Notes under the pieces: generated by a model
The model's input: only the letters and a program-made list of their open reading frames with translations
Databases searched by the model: none
Told to the model about the DNA's origin: nothing
Translations under genes and position numbers: made by a program
Shown here: positions 44,223 through 54,385 of the stretch, one piece after another
How positions within the stretch are numbered: position 1 is the stretch's first letter
Layout: every line of letters starts with the position of its first letter
Origin: Pholis gunnellus
Lineage: Eukaryota; Chordata; Actinopteri; Perciformes; Pholidae
DNA: 64,000 nucleotides
Direction: 5' to 3'
Assembly: GCA_910591455.2 (NCBI GenBank)
Contig: OU342822.1
Coordinates: forward strand, 18,999,763 to 19,063,762

Positions 44223-44726
44223 CAGTGTGCGAAATACGTACGCAATATACAAGAGTTAATGGTTGCACACACATCAATCAGTAATCAGCTGATATCGTTA
44301 ACAATAAAACCACTCACACAACTACACAGCCACGCCCTGCAACAGAATACGCACGCTCGCCTCTCTCTCTCTAACCCAACTCTCGGACCTCGGCTTCTTC
44401 TAGTTGCCGTCTTAGTATCCGAGAAGAGGAGAGACAATGTCTTGTTTTATTCCAGGTTCTCACGAAAGGCACAAGATCAAATTTGTCCAATGGGGGTCCG
44501 TTTAGGTCCCCAAACGGACATTAAGACAGGCTCGCTTAATGAATAATGAAAACTGCTGGGCATTAGTAAGCTTTAATAAGACATTTAAGAGACAATTACA
44601 GGAAACAAATGATTGTCTTATGATTTTAGAGACCCCCCCCCCACCCCGAAATTTAACAATTGAGGCTCTCAGGGGGTCTCGAGAGTCAATCAAGGGGTCT
44701 CGGACCACCTCGTATTTCGCACACTG
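44223..44726. mobile_element. hAT-like MITE, 504 bp, 16-bp perfect TIRs
   Basis: CAGTGTGCGAAATACG at 44223-44238 is the exact inverse complement of 44711-44726. Termini of the form CAGNG are typical of hAT elements. The flanking octamers are CCCTCAAC (44215-44222) and CTCTCAAT (44727-44734), equal at 6 of 8 positions with both differences being C/T, consistent with a decayed 8-bp target duplication. The interior is non-coding. Confidence 0.7.
44303..44308 (+). terminator. candidate gabrr2 poly(A) signal AATAAA
   Basis: First canonical signal after the gabrr2 stop, about 345 nt downstream. It lies inside the hAT-like element at 44223-44726. Use is unproven; longer 3' ends are possible. Confidence 0.4.
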
Positions 44727-45524
44727 CTCTCAATCATACTCCCAACCACATCGTGGGGCTGTTTAATTCCATTTGTACAGAAATAAAAAACAGACAAAAA
44801 AACGTAAGCCACCGTAAACGATGGCAACATATCACTGTTGACTCTGCAGCTCTGCTTGCTATTAATATGACAAACCCCCAAAACAGAGGTGACAGACTGC
44901 CAATGTTTTAAAGCCTTTGTAGTCAATCTTTGTCTGAAGCTCATTTCAATATATCATTTTGGTGTTAACTTCAGCATTAAAGACCCAAACGCACTGAGAG
45001 CGATAAACGCTGTGCGTCAATTGATGCTCCCATGATGCACTGCATCAAATTTGAAATGCCAACACACAGAACCAGCAGTTTTGTAGGAAAATGTTGCTAT
45101 TCAGGCGACATTTTTGTATATTACAGATAGCCCTTAACATTCATTATTGATATGATATAAATTAAAGTTTAGCTTATTCATAATGTGAAATTGGTGTCAT
45201 GCAATCCATAGATGGAAGAAGTATCACTCTGTTGGAGTGTGGACGACTCACTGGTGTACAGTGGTGTTACAGACGCCGTCCTGCAGAGAGAACATAATTT
45301 ACATAAAGTAGTGACAGCTGATGTGACCTACAGCCGGCCAAGTTTGTCATTTTAAGCAGTGAGAGCATCAGTAGTATTTTTATTAATTTCATAGAACATC
45401 ATCCTGTGGGGAATAATGTGCTTTTGTCGCTGAAAAATCGAAACAAGCTCAGAGTAGAGACGTCAAAGCAGTTGGAAGCACGTCGTTACACTTCTAGTGC
45501 ATGTCCGGCCATTTGAAACAACAG

Positions 45525-45763
45525 GTGAACTCCTTCAGCTCAGGGTCCAGCGGGGCCTCCGCCTTGGACCTGCAGTCGGAGCTCCAGCGGGAGGAGGAGA
45601 GCTCCGCTCCCTGCAGCAGCGTCTTCTCCTCCTCCTCCTCCTCCAGGAGCAGAGCTTCTCCTCTCTGGAAGCTAACACCAACACCACGCTACTGGAGACC
45701 CAGGACGTATTGCTGGACCCGCTGGACGGAAGGGAGGCACAGGAGAACCAGAACCAGGACTGA
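45525..45763 (+). pseudogene. exon-like GC-rich remnant, frame broken at a TCC tract
   Basis: After an acceptor-like AACAACAG the sequence reads VNSFSSGSSGASALDLQSEL and continues Glu/Ser-rich to a (TCC)n run at about 45627-45654. After it, another frame reads on as EQSFSSLEANTNTTLLETQD and then LLDPLDGREAQENQNQD to TGA (45761-45763). Both halves have protein-like composition and codon use unlike the A/T-rich surroundings. This suggests one coding exon whose frame slipped at the TCC repeat, or a retrocopy end. The gene family was not recognised. No partner exon was found nearby. Confidence 0.35.
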
Positions 45764-45767
45764 GAGG

Positions 45768-45900
45768 GGCAGACTGTCGGACCCTGCTGCAGTAAAATGA
45801 GAGGTTTTCTAAAGAGACTCTGGCGCTCAGAAACACTACCACTTTGGTCCACAGGAAGCGCCAAAATCAACACAAAATGAAAGTTTCTCGTAGCAATGTT
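45768..45900 (+). repeat. 130-bp dispersed repeat, copy 2
   Basis: Matches 15004-15140: CTGTCGGACCCTGCTGCAGTA, GAGAGGTTTTCTAAAG, CACTACCAC and GTCCACAGG in the same order, with moderate divergence. It starts five bases after the end of the exon-like remnant. Confidence 0.7.
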
Positions 45901-47348
45901 TCTCTGCAACACTGAACATTGAAGTTTTAGTTACATTTCTTTGTAATGTTTTTTTTACAATGTGGAGAAATGGTAATTAGCGGACTACAGATGCTTCACA
46001 GCGAGCTGAAAAACACAAACCATGGATATTTCATCACCAATTGTGTTAGCTGACAGTTGGCTATTTAAACAACCAGCTGAAAATGAGCAACATTAATGTG
46101 GTTTTGGACAACACAAACAATATTAGTCAAATTTTACTCTCCGTTTTGGTCTCTATCAACTCCTGAGAAATATCAGTGTTGTGTGTCGTGACTATATTGA
46201 GTCTGATATTGAACTGAAGTTGGACAGTTAGATCTGAGCCAGAGTCAACTTTTTGTGCAAACCAGCCCCCATCTAGACTTCCCTAAACATCCCGTTCTTC
46301 TCTGAAGCGCTCTTTCTTCAAGATCAAACTGTCAAAAATAATAAGAGCAGATCATTTGGCTGCTATTTCCTCTGTAACCTTTGGATCTGACTGAGTCACA
46401 GAAGAGTCCGGAGCAGATGGCTAATGAGGCAGTAAGTGTGCTAAATACCAGACTGTCTTCTCTTAACGGCACTCCTACCACATTGACAAATTTTCAATTA
46501 AAGTGAGAGTAAATGCTTCTGCTGTGTATTACTCATGGACTACTGTTGGCATTTACCAGACTGAAGCAACCCATAAAGCCAGAATTAAACAGGATGTTAC
46601 TACTGTATGGGGTTTTAAAAGCACCACACACCACTGTTGCTGAGCAAAGTCTTCTATTTATTCATGTATTTACAGTTTGTTCATTCACTAAGTTTCTTTT
46701 ATTTGATATTTATTTATTTATTTTTAGTGCAGCGATGGATCTATGTGCCATTATACCTTGATGCATGCTGCAGAAGAGCGATGCTGTATCTTTCTAGATG
46801 TATATTTCTATGAAAGGACTTGAAAACACAGGAAGCTTTACTAGTGATGTAACCAACTTGAACCGCCTTAACTTCTTTTTTTTAATACACCAACATGGTT
46901 TAATGGCTGTATTTTTGTTTGTTTCTTCATTTATTTGTTTGCGTAAAATGAGTGAATGCATAGTTTTATATTGGAGTTTTCTGATCAGAATTCCATCCAA
47001 TTCAGCATTTAATCACGTGGGTAAATAGTAAGATAGAAGCTGTGGTGTGTGATTTCATCCATCACAAGTGCTGCAGTTTGTTTACACAATACTGGTGCAC
47101 AAGTCAGTGTTTCAAAAGCAGATTCTACCTGCAGAAATATATACATTTTAAAGCAGTAATTTGACATTTTGGGAAATTGATATAAATTATACATCAAACA
47201 GATGTAAGAAAGAAACCTGGTTAGAGACAGTGAGTGAACACAACAGACTCCTTTTCTGTTTGTAAACATGACGTATTTTTCTGGGTGGTGCGTAGATGGA
47301 GGCAGAATAATTCTCTCAACACTTGGGAATGTTAATATTTACCAATAA

Positions 47349-47598
47349 TACCAGATAGTTAGCTAGCTAGCTTGTCCATCTCAAGAACTGGCTAATTAGC
47401 AAACTAGCTTGTCCATCTCAAGAACTGGCTAGTTAGCTAGCTAGCTTGTCCAGCTCAAGAGTTGGCTAGTTAGCTAACTAGCTTGTCCATCTCGAGATCT
47501 TGCTAGTTAGCTAACTAGCTTATCCATCTCTAGAGCTAGTTAGTTAGCTAGCTAGCTAGTCCATCTCCAGAGCTATCTAGGTAGCTAGCTAGTCCACA
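47349..47598 (+). repeat. minisatellite, about 6 copies of a 42-bp unit
   Basis: Units of the form CTAGCTTGTCCATCTCAAGA followed by CTGGCTAGTTAGCTAG repeat about six times with substitutions. The AGCTAG-rich part is self-complementary within each unit. Confidence 0.9.
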
Positions 47599-48082
47599 AA
47601 GCTTCACTGGCAACCAGCCGGCTGTTGGGGATAATTTTCTGTAACAAGTGTAGCTTGCTAATTAGCCAACCGCTAAATGTATTAACTTAAACAATGTAAT
47701 ACTTCATCCACACACACGAAGGCTAAGTTAAACTATTAGCAACATTTTTATGCCGAGCTAGGCTAACCAACTTTTGGCTCTAGCTCCATACTTATTGCAC
47801 AGCTTTATTTTTATGTATTTTAAAGGTGCATATCATTTTGGAATGAAACTCTCATTACAGCAAGTCAGATGGCGTCTCAATGCAAAAAAACAAAACCAGA
47901 AAGAAGAAGCACGCTTGCCAGATCCGTCAGCTTCCAAACCGACATCTCTTCTACTTCATCTCCAGAAAACAATGTTCAGAATGTAATTTCATAAATAAAG
48001 ACTTTCTTTCACACATTTAAACGACTCCTGATTTACATATTTTTGAAGATCCAACATATGACAGGATTTGAGGCCACAATCC

Positions 48083-50232
48083 TATGGAAGCCCCAAAAAA
48101 AAAAAGATCATGATGTTTTTTTGGGTTTTTTTTTTTTGCATGCGCTTCAGTGACGATCTCCTCACAGGTTCCTTCATCCCCTTGCCAGTCTTTCCATGAA
48201 AACAACATGCAATTCTACACCAGGTAACTATTACTGGTGACTTTTGTAAATGTTAAAATATATTATTGTAAAAGCTACATTAACAGCAATCTTGTAATGT
48301 GTTTAGCTGCAACAGTGGACTGATTGAAAGACTTTATAATTATATTGATTGAATGATATGATAGACTTCTAATCTCTATTTTTTTTTTTTTTTGACTTTT
48401 TTCCGGTTAAATAAAATAAAATAAAATAAAAAAAAACATCATGATCTTTATTTTTTTTTTTACTTTTTTCCGGTTAAATAAAATAAAACAAAAAAAACAT
48501 CATGATCTTTTTTTTTACTTTTTTCCGGTTAAATAAAATAAAACAAAACAAAAAAATCATGATCTTTTTTTTTTTTTTTTTACTTTTTTCCGGTTAAATA
48601 AAATAAAACAAAAAAAACATTATGATCTTCTTCTTTTTTTTTTTACTTTTTTCCGGTTAAATAAAATAAAACAAAAAAAACATTATGATCTTTTTTTTTT
48701 TTTTTTACTTTTTTCCGGTTAAATAAAAAAAAAAAAAAAAAAAAAAATCATGATCTTTTTTTTTTTTTTTTTTACTTTTTTCCGGTTAAATAAAATAAAA
48801 CAAAAAAAAAACATTATGATCTTTTTTTTTTTTTTTTTACTTTTTTCCGGTTAAATAAAATAAAACAAAAAAAACATTATGATCTTTTTCTTTTTTTTTT
48901 TACTTTTTTCCGGTTAAATAAAATAAAACAAAAAAAACATCATGATCTTTTTTTGACCGTCTTGGTGAAGAGAGAGCTGAGCCGGAAGGCAAAGCTCTCA
49001 ATTTACTGGTCGGTCTACGTTCCTACCCTCACCTATGGTCACGAACTCTGGGTCGTGACCGAAAGGACAAGGTCGCGGGTACAAGCGGCCAAAATGAGTT
49101 TCCTCCGTAGGGTGGCCGGGCTCAGCCTTAGAGATAGGGTAAGGAGCTCGGACATCAGGAGGGAACTTGGAGTTGAGCCGCTACTCCTTCGCATCGAAAG
49201 GAGTCAGCTGAGGTGGTTCGGGCATCTGATTAGGATGCCTCCTGGACGCCTCCCACTGGAGGTTTTCCGGGCACGTCCAACTGGGAGGAGACCCCGGGGA
49301 AGACCCAGAACACGCTGGAGGGATTATATCTCCCAGCTGGCCTGGGAACGCCTCGGGATCCCCCAGTATGAGCTGGAAAATGTTGCGGGCGAGAGGGAAG
49401 TCTGGGTCAGCCTGCTTGGCCTGCTGCCACCGCGACCCGACCCCGGATAAGCGGAGGAAAATGGATGGATGGATGGATCATGATCTTTTTTTTTTTTTTT
49501 TTACTTTTTTCCGGTTAAATAAAATAAAACAAAAAAAACATTATGATCTTTTTTTTTTTTTTTTTACTTTTTTCCGGTTAAATAAAATAAAACAAAAAAA
49601 ACATCATGATCTTTTTTTTTTTTTTTTTTACTTTTTTCCGGTTAAATAAAATAAAACAAAAAAAACATGATCTTTTTTTTTTTTTTTTTTAACTTTTTTC
49701 CGGTTAAATAAAATAAAACAAAAAAAACATTATGATCTTTTTTTTTTTTTTTTTTTACTTTTTTCCTGTTAAATAAAATAAAACAAAAAAAACATTATGA
49801 TTTTTTTTTTTTTTTTTTTTACTTTTTTCCGGTTAAATAAAATAAAACCAAAAAAACATTATGATCTTTTTTTTTTTTTTTTTACTTTTTTCCGGTTAAA
49901 TAAAATAAAACAAAAAAAACATCATGATCTTTTTTTTTTTTTTTTTTACTTTTTTCCGGTTAAATAAAATAAAACAAAAAAAACATTATGATCTTTTTTT
50001 TTTTTTTTTTTAACTTTTTTCCGGTTAAATAAAATAAAACAAAAAAAACATTATGATCTTTTTTTTTTTTTTTTTTTACTTTTTTCCGGTTAAATAAAAT
50101 AAAATAAAATAAAAAAAAACATCATGATCTTTTTTTTTTTTTTTTACTTTTTTCCGGTTAAATAAAATAAAATAAAATAAAAAAAACAACATAATCTTTT
50201 TTTTTTTTTGCTCGTGGTAATGGGCTTCCATA
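48083..50232. repeat. A/T-rich tandem array bounded by an inverted repeat
   Basis: About 20 units of 55-70 bp (48379-50210), each a T run, ACTTTTTTCCGGTTAAATAA, an A-rich part with AAACA, and CATYATGATC. The CCGGTTAAAT core is preserved in all but one copy (CTGTTAAAT). The block is bounded by TATGGAAGCCC at 48083-48093 and its inverse complement GGGCTTCCATA at 50222-50232. Just inside both ends lie A/T runs with a GATCATGATG-like motif in opposite orientation. The T-run/A-run layout makes each unit foldable. It may be a MITE whose interior has expanded as a satellite. Confidence 0.85.
48955..49477 (+). mobile_element. Rex3-like (RTE clade) LINE 3' end, 5'-truncated
   Basis: An open frame without stops runs from the insertion point to TAA near 49448. 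It encodes the C-terminal part of a non-LTR retrotransposon protein, with YVPTLTYGHELWVVTERTR, LRRVAGLSLRDRVRSSDIRR, SQLRWFGHLIRMPPGRLP and a basic PRGRPRTRWRDY stretch, ending PPRPDPG. A very short 3' tail of GATG/GGAT units follows, as known for Rex3. The fragment sits inside one unit of the tandem array; ATCATGATCTTTTTTT is present at both junctions. The intact frame suggests recent insertion. The clade is assigned from memory. Confidence 0.75.
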
Positions 50233-51551
50233 CAATGCTGTCAAGCTCCCTCACTCTGGTTTCTAATGAGAGGAAGAAGCAGCTGTACTGAAAACATTCA
50301 TAAAATCCAAGAATAATGTATCAGACACAATCTTCCTGCATAACGCACATCTGTCTCTAATCCAGATTTTAGAGTGCACTCTGGGCACATCTAATCCCTA
50401 AATAAACAAATCACGTCAGATTTGCCTATGCTACCACTACTTAAAAAATAAAAAAAAAACAGCACTGCAGCAAGGCAACTGATCCTGCGGTCTAGTCCTT
50501 GTTCATTAGTGCATTTTCTGCTTTAAGGTAACTCACTGACTCATGTTCTAATATGTCTGGCTGTGGTTTATACCCACCGGCAGATCCTCTGACGTCTGCT
50601 GTGTCTTGTAATATGTTGTGTCTGGGATGTCTTAATAAACATTTACACACACATTTCTTTGAAATGAACTACCCCCCTAAAAAACGGAAACATGATATAA
50701 ATAGTTTACAAATCCCTGCGTATGCAAAGCCGACGGCTTTGGGTAGTTTGGTTGGATTTGAACAGGAAGGAAAAGGATCAGATTTGAACTGAGCGTGACC
50801 CAGAATTAGGGGTTTTGGTCAACGTTTTTTTCTTTTAAATCGTTGCTCAGTAGACATTAAAAATCATCTGCGTTACTGAGGTAATGTCACCCTCATTTAC
50901 AGGGTTACTCAGGTAGAATGTTTTGGCACTGAGAATATCTGTTTCAGTCACCTTAACACATCTATGAGTACAAATCTAATAGGAGTAATAACGGGATTTG
51001 TGAGACCATGTGTCCTCTCCTCCACTGTTAATATAATGGAAGTCACCTTACTTGTACATCTGATCTATTTAATCAATTGTTCTCTGTACAATAAGGCCAA
51101 GTTGCCCAGTAATTGTGACCTGGATGTTGACGCTAATTAACATGCAAAAGTCATAAAAGGTCTAAGTACACAACTCATTTGGAGGAATAGGTTTAACATT
51201 TTCATAAATAGACCTTTTTGCTTCACGTCTGTGAACGAGGAGTTTGATATCGATGTCACGTCTGTGTGTTTTAAAGCTGCATTCATTGATTTTAATGGCC
51301 ACTTCGGTGCAAACAGTCCTAGTTAAAGTGTACCAGCAGTATTTAATATTTTGACCCTGGAAGCAGCTCAACTAACTGAAAACAACGAGACTAGAGATGG
51401 TAAGATACCATTTTTTCCTTCCTGATACCGATACAGAGAACCGATCCACTGATGGAGACAACATGAAAAACAAACAAACTGTATGTGTGTTACCATACAA
51501 CCATTAGCTTAAGCTCAACACATGGTGAATATATATATATATATATATATA

Positions 51552-51924
51552 TACAGGACTGTCTCAGAAAATTAGAATATTGTGATAATCCCCATACGTG
51601 TGATTTAGTTTACTGAACCAAGCTGAGTGTTTTTCAAGGCTCAGGAAACCCTTGCAGGTGTTTCGAGTTAATTAGACGATTCAAGTGATTAGTTGAATAC
51701 CCTACTAGTATACTTTTTCATGATATTCTAATATTTAGAGATAGGATATTTGAGTTTTCTTAAGCTGTAAGCCATAATCAGCAATATTAAAAGAATAAAA
51801 GGCTTGCAATATTTCAGTTGATTTGTAATGAATCCAGAATGCATGACATTTTTGTTTTTTTAATTGCATTACACAAAATAAAGAACTTTATCACAATATT
51901 CAAATTTTCTGAGACAGTCCTGTA
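51552..51924. mobile_element. 373-bp MITE with 36-bp TIRs, TA-flanked
   Basis: The left end 51552-51587 (TACAGGACTGTCTCAGAAAA...) and right end 51889-51924 are inverse complements over 36 bp with one mismatch. The element sits in a TA-rich run, consistent with TA target use as in Tc1/mariner-type elements. No coding capacity. Confidence 0.85.
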
Positions 51925-52402
51925 TATATATATATATATGTATATAATATGTGAACAGGAAGTTCTCTCTGACGGGTCACAGGAGTGAACTCCCTCTGAA
52001 CCCTGTGCTGTTAGGGTGTAATCTGCTTTGTGGTATTCTGCTGACATCTGCTGGTTTTACTGAGGACTGGCTAAAATTGGACTTTGATCGGCTGCAACAC
52101 AGATAATTACAAGCCTTAAGATTGAAACAACATTAGAGTACAATATACAATCTTAATTTAATTTGGTGAACTCAAAACAGAGACAAGAAATCTCCTTAAA
52201 ATCTGTAAATCACATAGAGAGTAAAGTTAGGTTAACGTAACTCCACACAGAGTACCTAACACTACAAACAGAGAATTATTATCATCATTATATTAATGAC
52301 ATTTTTAATGACAACTTTTACAAATCACGTCGTTTTTTTTTAACAGCCAAGAGATCCAGACGGTTCAGTTAGACTTCAAAAGAGAGACTCTCCGCTCACT
52401 GG

Positions 52403-52460
52403 CGTGAGTTTATTCACCAGCATGAATGCTTTGATGCTTCTTTAGAGATTTGTTGTTGAC
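52403..52460 (-). pseudogene. possible C2H2 zinc-finger fragment
   Basis: The minus strand reads VNNKSLKKHQSIHAGE followed by a stop. The L-x2-H-x3-H-x-G-E spacing fits the end of a C2H2 finger and its linker. The cysteine half is missing and the sequence joins directly to LINE debris. At this length chance cannot be excluded. Confidence 0.25.
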
Positions 52461-52464
52461 GGAA

Positions 52465-52725
52465 ACTACGGGTAGAAACCATGTGGGTAGGTGGAGGGAG
52501 AGGGAGTAAGACATGAAATAGTGGTCAGAGAGCTGGAGGGGAGTGATGGAGAGGTTGGCGGTAGAACAGTGTCTAGTGAAGGTAAGATCCAGCTGGTTGC
52601 CGGCCTTGTGGGTAGGAGGAGAAGAGGAGTGCAAGGACAAAGGAGGAGAGGAAGGAAAGAAGAGGTTCTAACTTATCAGTCTGGATGTTGAAGTCGCCAG
52701 GAGGTGGGCCAGGTCTACCGTTATC
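52465..52725 (-). mobile_element. decayed LINE endonuclease-domain fragment (L2/CR1-like)
   Basis: On the minus strand a GDFNIQ motif (about 52690-52710) is followed, after a frameshift, by PTHKAGNQLDLTFTRHC, then LSITPLQLSDHYFMSYSLSL. GDFN and SDH are conserved motifs of the AP-type endonuclease of LINEs. The frame is broken and both ends are lost. The G/C-rich minus-strand sequence up to about 52960 may belong to the same element. Confidence 0.6.
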
Positions 52726-53091
52726 CGGCCTGATGTTACCAGGGGATGGGTGATGTAAGGATTGTGAGGAGGGAGGGGCAGGTGGAGGTTGGTTCTGGGG
52801 ATTGGGGATAGGGGCATGTTGGGCTGGGGACAGGGGATGCTGGGAGGGGAGGGCAACATCAGGCGCAGCCCAGGAAGATGCCGGACGGCATGACCCGTGA
52901 CCAGTCGATGGCCATCGGGTCCAGAGGGTAGAGGCCACGCCTCCTGAACCCTTCTGTGTTGATGAAGTTTAACCTGCAGTCGATCTGTGTCCGTCTTCTC
53001 CTCACTGAGCTCTGAGTTGCATTGATGGGTTCCAGTGTAATGTCCACAAATCCACAAAAAAAAAAGGAACAGATTCAGAATGATCTTTTTT

Positions 53092-53097
53092 TTTAAT
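53092..53097 (-). terminator. candidate ankrd6 poly(A) signal ATTAAA
   Basis: First plausible signal downstream of the ankrd6 stop on the minus strand, about 770 nt away. It is followed by an A run. Confidence 0.35.
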
Positions 53098-53820
53098 ACA
53101 AAATATGTTTTCTGGCATAATCATACAGAGTGCATTATTCATATCCATGTCTGTAACCAGCATGTATGAGTGGACAGTCACTACATCAAACAACAAAACC
53201 TGCAACACAACCTGCAACACAACTCTGAGCTTTCTTCATGCAACACGACAGAGTTCATCTTTAACGTCGGTACATTTACTGGTAGACAAGCGTGGCAAGA
53301 CGTCGGCATTCTGGAAGCTACCGTATACATTCAACTGTTCAGGGTTAGGGCGTTCGGGGTCGACAAGGCAGAAACTTCATCTTTTAGTCTTTAAAAAGTC
53401 AGAAAATAGCAAAAAGAAAAGGGCAAATCCTCACATTGAAGGAACTGCAATCAGACTTTATGACGTTTTTGCTTCAAAAACAAAGAAAACAACAACAGAG
53501 ACTTTTCTTTTGATCAACTAATTGATCCTCTAATCGTCTAGTGTGTCGGCTGTAGTAGAAATCCTCGGCCACAAACCAGAAGAATGAACAGATGCGTAAC
53601 AATTACAGAAAGCCAGTCTGCTAAAAAAAACAACTAAAAACCTTCAGGGGTTATTTACAGTATTAGTTCAGTTACATTCTCATAAATAAGCAGGAGGTTG
53701 TTCCTCTGTCAACATGCAGGTATCAACAAAAAGCTTATGTTACTGTAATTCCCTCCATCAACAACTACGATCCGATGACAAAGATGGTGAAACCTCACAT
53801 GGACTTTGTTATGCAGCCTG

Positions 53821-53823
<3 letters not shown>

Positions 53824-53865
<42 letters not shown>
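53824..53865. repeat. (GT)n microsatellite abutting the ankrd6 stop codon
   Basis: About 20 GT units on the plus strand. On the coding strand a CA run begins with the last base of the TGA stop, so the 3' UTR opens with a CA repeat. Confidence 0.95.
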
Positions 53866-53866
<1 letters not shown>

Positions 53867-54385
53867 AGCAGTCGTCGTGTCTGTTAGTCCTGAGCGTGTG
53901 CAGCTCGTCCTCCAGGTACGTGATCCGCTCCATCAGAGCGGCTCGGTCGGCCTGAGCCCTCCGGTCGGCCTGCCAGCGAGCCTCCTGCACCTTCCTCTCG
54001 TACCAGCGCTCCATCTGCGCCGACACCGCCTCGAAGAAGTACTGGGTCACCTCCTGAGCGTGCATGTTGTCCCTCTCCTGAGCAAAGGAGGGTTCACTGG
54101 GCTGGTCTCCGAAGACCTCCAGAGTCCGGGCCCCTGTGGTCCCTCTGGACTTAGTCCTGGCCTGGGAGTGCTTTTTGTGGTGTTTCCCTCTGAGCCCGGC
54201 TTCAGTTCTGCCGCGGCGCTCTGTGGCCGGAGACAGGCTGCTGGATCTGTAAGTCCTGCCCCCCCTGGCCCCGTACTCCGTGTCCATGTCCTGCAGGTCC
54301 TGGTTCTTCCTCTGGGTGTCAGCGCAGATCCCGGGACGCTCCTTGGGCCGAACTACCTGGACAGACGACAGCGGGCTCTTGGCTG
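53865..54385 (-). CDS. ankrd6: ankrd6 last coding exon (C-terminal coiled coil, stop)
   Basis: 173 residues and TGA. Basic middle part, then QEVTQYFFEAVSAQMERWYE and a Glu/Leu-rich coiled coil ending TLRTNRHDDC. The acceptor is a tandem TGCAGCAG, so one Ala codon is optional. Confidence 0.94.

Larger units (their letters stand above)
43959..53091. other. gabrr2-ankrd6 intergenic interval
   Basis: 9 kb between convergent genes. It holds the gabrr2 3' UTR, a hAT-like MITE, an exon-like remnant with a dispersed repeat behind it, a 42-bp minisatellite, an A/T tandem array with a nested LINE end, a TA-flanked MITE and LINE endonuclease debris. Between these (46.0-47.3, 50.3-51.5 and 51.95-52.4 kb) nothing is recognised. 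Confidence 0.75.

Noticed and set aside
50553..50792. 79-codon frame containing PPKKRKHD, resembling a nuclear localisation signal
   Set aside because: Isolated short frame in A/T-rich intergenic DNA with no homology or splice context.
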